From Globomyces pollinis-pini (taxonomy: Eukaryota; Chytridiomycota; Chytridiomycetes; Rhizophydiales; Globomycetaceae): 25,784 bases of DNA. The stretch covers positions 1 to 25,784 of the forward strand of contig MU621281.1 of the NCBI GenBank assembly GCA_025399215.1, given 5' to 3'. Made by a program: the position numbers and the translations under genes. The notes beneath the pieces are model-generated. The model was not told where the DNA came from, made no database searches, and worked only from the letters and a program-made list of their open reading frames with translations. The first letter of the stretch is position 1. The number at the start of each line of letters is the position of its first letter. Below are positions 20,472 through 25,784 of the stretch, one piece after another.

Positions 20472-21596
20472 CTACAATCGATGTAACTCACACATTACTG
20501 GATCGTCCAATCTCCACTTTATCAACCCTACCAGACCGTAGTATAAACAAACAGAACCAGTAACCACCAAAAAGTGCCAGATTTGATGACTGTGAAAGAA
20601 GATATCGAATTTTCCAGGAAAAAACCTAGCATAAATGAAATAATGGTTTCTACCTTTCTGGTATTCGAAAGGCATAGGCAATAGATCCTAAAAGAAACTG
20701 TGGAATCACAAGCCCCAAGGAAACAAATGTAATATTTTCATTATAGTGAGGAATATGTTTAGCACCATGATGGAATACATAATTTAATGTTGGTATGAAT
20801 GAAAGTACACTGGACATTATAAACAACCCAGTACGATAAACTCGAAAATCAGATGACATCCAAAATCTAAAGTGAGTCAACTAGATATGTACGGAAACGT
20901 TGGACCAACAATACCAACCATATTTACAATCATCAAAATACCAATCCTTTTGTTTTTCAGTATTACCAATTACTATACCATATTTCACGGGAAGAATTAT
21001 CACAATGAATCAAAAAATACATAATCGAAAATGAACTTCCCGCTATGGAGGCCGAAATACCACCTAAAATGAATCTTTTCTAAACAAACTAAAATCTAGG
21101 CAACCCCAAAACACGCAATCTTCTTTTGAAACACAACAATGTAAATGGTACATTGCAGACATCAATAATGTATATGACACACAAGATAAGAACAATATTA
21201 GGACAATCCTATCAGCAAATTCGATGGCAGGATGGATAGGTGCAAACCAACTATGCCAAATCAAGTACAAGTGAATTAAAAATCCCACAAGATGCAACCA
21301 CACGTTGATCGTTTCATTATGCCAATGGAATAGCGATATCCACGACTCTCGGTAGGAATATTCTTTACGATATCTATCATCAAACAATATATGGACTACC
21401 CAGTTATAATAAATTCATTGTCTTGTAGATATCTCGGACAATCTTGATATGTACAAAAATGAAGACTTTGGCGTGACCACCATTGAGTATTGCGTTTAAT
21501 AGAAAGAGTCCGATTCATTACAAGTGGTTTCTTCAATTCATTCAGAGACTTTTTCGATCTATAACAATATACTTGTTTTGGATTAGATTTTAGCAT
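20472..21596 (-). CDS. PAQR / adiponectin-receptor-like seven-TM protein (Izh/hemolysin-III family)
   Basis: Exons are 21400-21596, 21090-21373, 20979-21063, 20893-20946, 20654-20866 and 20472-20625; introns are 26, 26, 32, 26 and 28 nt and the product is 328 aa. PAQR proteins are zinc-dependent membrane hydrolases or receptors; fungal Izh members affect zinc and sterol/lipid homeostasis. Family landmarks are intact: TGYRKEYSYRESW, then SLFHWHNETINVWLHLVGF, SAMYHLHCC, LDFSGISASIAGS, AYAFRIPERFFPGKFDI and the final zinc-binding pair HSHQIWH. The His and Asp ligands of the intramembrane metal site are present. The N-terminal 65 residues are basic and cytosolic. Assembly is secure because each splice restores a known family motif. 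Confidence 0.93.
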
Positions 21597-22154
21597 TTTT
21601 TTTAATGAAAGATTACAGATCAGGAAGAATGTGTTTTGTTTTTAAAGTGTATTGATACTCATAAACGTTTGTAGCACGTTGTCTACACGTTTTCAGACCC
21701 TACAGATTTGATTTGTGGCAAGTCTGACATTCATTTAGAATGGCAAGCCTGAAAAATGAATAGAATGATGTGGAGGAACTTTGTGTTGGTTAAACATCAT
21801 GTCCATTTAAATGTTCAACACTGTTCAAACGATTGTTTCGTTATTTAGGCAGGTATTCATGATCACAGAAATTGTATCATTAACAGTCAATTCATAAAGA
21901 ATTGGGCAAGGATATAACCAACAATTGAACATTTGTGCACTCAGTGTACAGATGCCTACGTGACCATTTCATGATCAGTTTGGTTGCGGATCAAAAAGTA
22001 TACAGGATTGTTTTCTATTGAAGTTGTTCTACTTGGTGAACTGACTACATGTGACAAGGCTGATCCGAGTAGAATTCAAAACCAACCTTTGAGTTTTGAA
22101 ACGCAACCAGAAATTTCCCCGTAATTTTAGAAAGAAATAATTGAAGAAATTGCA
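21597..22154. other. Divergent intergenic region between PAQR and the 326-aa gene
   Basis: No coding frame is supported. It holds an imperfect direct repeat (tggcaagtctga near 21717 and tggcaagcctga near 21742) and presumably both promoters. I see no RNA gene in it. Confidence 0.45.
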
Positions 22155-23135
22155 ATGGTAGTTGACGAAAATGTTGGGTATTCTGTGGAAGAAACTCTCT
22201 CGAGTTGGTATACTCAAGTGGAATTATTTGCCAAACGGTCTCTGAAGAACCAACAATTACGGGAAGAGTATATTGAAAGTGTAAAGGAAATGAGTGATGA
22301 ATTATTGCAAGATTTGAAAAAGAATCCGAATAATGCACCTGATATTGCAAAATCAGCTATTGAAATGAGAAATCAATTCATGGACAGAACTAGATCTCAA
22401 TTAAATCCGGAAGAGTTAATATTTTCAAAAGCACTAAAGGAGGAAGGGTTGACTATTGAAAAGTTGATGAAGAAAGAATTGGATAGAAACTTTCAATCCA
22501 GAAACTTTGAGGATTTATCCTCAGACGAACAGCTTACTTTTTATGAAAATGTGGTTACGAGTAGTGGTAGAACATCCAGTACCGTTGATCAATTGGCAAA
22601 ATGGATGGGTCGGGCTGGAAGAGTTGTATTGATTCTCTCTTTGTTAGTGGTACCTACAGGTGATCCTGTTAGCCATTCTGCTTTCCAAACACTGATGAAT
22701 GGGCGAATCGGAGCAACTATCGGTTGGGCAATCAACTTTAATCTCAAAAGTTCAACCCAAAAGATTACACTACAACCTCCACCTAAAGATATAAAGGGTG
22801 AATTCAGACTCATCCGAACCCATTACTACAGGAAAAAGAAACGTACAGTATCTATATCTTTGCGTGAAGGAATGATTGAAGTATATCGACTTGACCACAA
22901 CAACAAACCAGATAAAATCTATTTTTCAACTTCATTGGCATCGGGTGTAGATTTGGATAAACGTAAAGATCGAAATCATGATTACCATTGGATTTTGATT
23001 GGAATTGAAAAGGCAGATGGTGAACGGACCGTTTATTGGTTTAGACCTCTGGATGAAAAATTGGATTATCAGTTTTGGTTTAGAGAATTGGAGCGTCATC
23101 AAAAGTGGAGCTTATCCAAACAAACTAATGTGTAA
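22155..23135 (+). CDS. Unknown 326-aa protein with helical N-half and beta-rich C-terminal domain
   Basis: One exon. Residues 1-150 are highly charged and predicted helical (VEETLSSWYTQVELFAKRS, IEKLMKKELDRNF). A hydrophobic segment follows at about 155-170 (RVVLILSLLVVPTGDPV) and a Gly/Ala-rich piece at about 180-192. Residues about 210-320 alternate hydrophobic strands with charged loops (TVSISLREGMIEVYRL, HWILIGIEKADGERTVYWF) and end in a helix (YQFWFRELERHQKWS); this resembles a PH-like fold, but I cannot confirm it. It might be a peripheral or tail-inserted membrane protein. I do not recognise the family and give no function. Confidence 0.8.
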   Translation: MVVDENVGYSVEETLSSWYTQVELFAKRSLKNQQLREEYIESVKEMSDELLQDLKKNPNNAPDIAKSAIEMRNQFMDRTRSQLNPEELIFSKALKEEGLTIEKLMKKELDRNFQSRNFEDLSSDEQLTFYENVVTSSGRTSSTVDQLAKWMGRAGRVVLILSLLVVPTGDPVSHSAFQTLMNGRIGATIGWAINFNLKSSTQKITLQPPPKDIKGEFRLIRTHYYRKKKRTVSISLREGMIEVYRLDHNNKPDKIYFSTSLASGVDLDKRKDRNHDYHWILIGIEKADGERTVYWFRPLDEKLDYQFWFRELERHQKWSLSKQTNV

Positions 23136-23666
23136 GATACCAATATATTTTTTATGGTCAAAGTACATCCTGTATATTTTAGCGTGAATCTATTAGCCCG
23201 ACAAAAGCTTTGAAAATACCATTCAAATGTGGCTTTTTTCCCTTAGATTCTGTTGAGTTCAATTTTTTTTCTTTACCTTTAAACATTTATCAGTAAGACT
23301 GTCTTCTGGATCTTTTACTGTGTTGATTGATTGCGTATTATGCTCTTGTATCCTTGCTTGGTGGGGAATATAGAGCGATACTCCCATTCATTTCATATGA
23401 TTAAGAACCGAAGACATTGTTATTGACTAATTGTTGATTATCACTCCTTTTATTAGTAGAATTCTGATGGTAATCTATACCTTACGGAATGGGACAAACT
23501 GGAGAAGAATAATTCTCATCTAATTCTCTGAAGCTTCTTCTCTAAAGAATCTTGTTGGTTGATGTTGAAACATTTTAACATGGTTATGACACTGTTCGAA
23601 ATTTAAAGACAATTTTTCATGTGTCTACAATTGATGATTAATTCAAAAAATAATTGTTTATTGTAA
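23136..23666. other. Convergent intergenic region
   Basis: It lies between the 3' ends of the 326-aa gene and cystathionine beta-synthase. I see only AT-rich sequence with no coding frame, RNA gene or clear repeat. Confidence 0.5.
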
Positions 23667-25365
<1,699 letters not shown>

Positions 25366-25496
25366 ATAATTTGAAAGGAAAAAAAGAATGAGGACTTTGT
25401 TTCACAATTGTGACTGACAAATGACCTTGCTTACCCCACACTTTAATTTAAAATGTTTGACATTGAAATCAATATTTCAAAGTGATAGTGGTTTTA

Positions 25497-25784
25497 TTAA
25501 ATGTCAACCAACAATTCACTTTTGTATTTCTTAGTGGCAATGTCGCGTAATAATTCGGCATTTGCTGCACCTGTAGCATCCACTAATTGAGAAAACAGAG
25601 AGTCTGGCTTCTGTAGTAGTGTGTAGGGTGAATCATACTCTACCATTCGACCAGCATCCAAAACCAGAACACGATCAAAATCGGCAATGGTATTTAACCG
25701 ATGCGCAATAGATATGATGGTAGTCTTTGAAAAATGTTCCTTGATAGCTTTTTGAATCAGTTTATCAGAGTCACCATCAATGGC
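25497..25784 (-). CDS. C-terminal end of an ABCC/MRP-type ABC transporter
   Basis: An open frame enters from the right edge and ends at TAA 25497-25499 (95 codons). It is the end of the second nucleotide-binding domain: D-loop region AIDGDSDKLIQKAIKEHF, the H-loop SIAHRLNTIADFDRVLVL, then the typical ABCC tail DAGRMVEYDSPYTLLQKPDS and LVDATGAANAELL. ABCC transporters use ATP to move glutathione conjugates and other organic anions across vacuolar or plasma membranes. The D-loop carries GDSD where the family commonly has xxTD. Everything upstream, including Walker A and B, lies outside the window. Confidence 0.9.
   Translation of the reverse strand, partial: AIDGDSDKLIQKAIKEHFSKTTIISIAHRLNTIADFDRVLVLDAGRMVEYDSPYTLLQKPDSLFSQLVDATGAANAELLRDIATKKYKSELLVDI

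Overview
This is a window of compact nuclear DNA from a fungus, most likely an early-diverging (chytrid- or zygomycete-grade) lineage. The fungal signs are a velvet-domain regulator, a SET protein of the fungal FFYPSTEW type, a secreted GPI-type cell-wall-like protein with a galactose-binding-like fold, and a PAQR receptor. It is AT-rich, uses the standard code, and most intergenic gaps are 100-550 bp. I could not name a genus. Genes had to be rebuilt by hand because almost all multi-exon genes are cut by extremely short introns: I resolved 52, essentially all 24-38 nt, mostly gta...tag, and every rebuilt CDS came out divisible by three.

Left part (1-7336): the start of an unknown gene running off the left edge (minus), a 735-aa four-TM membrane protein (minus), and a velvet factor (plus) lying between two gene-poor stretches of about 2.0 and 1.8 kb. 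These stretches carry hairpin-forming inverted repeats and a few suggestive but unproven open frames.

Middle (7337-18262): a three-RRM protein, a secreted GPI-type protein and DR1/NC2-beta (all minus). They are divergent from a plus-strand block: an M13 (neprilysin-fold) pseudopeptidase that has lost its zinc site, a LITAF-like zinc-ribbon protein, an LRR protein, an NADP-type short-chain dehydrogenase, and an ATRIP/Rad26-like checkpoint protein.

Right part (18376-25784): a protein made of three tandem SET domains (minus), a PAQR/adiponectin-receptor-like protein (minus), an unknown 326-aa protein (plus), cystathionine beta-synthase (minus), and the C-terminus of an ABCC/MRP transporter leaving the right edge (minus).

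The genes are mostly unrelated housekeeping or regulatory loci rather than one pathway. The most unusual items are the uniformly tiny introns, the internally triplicated SET gene with identical exon units, the dead M13 peptidase, a back-to-back double intron in the ATRIP-like gene, and a recurring AACGCGA element near gene starts.
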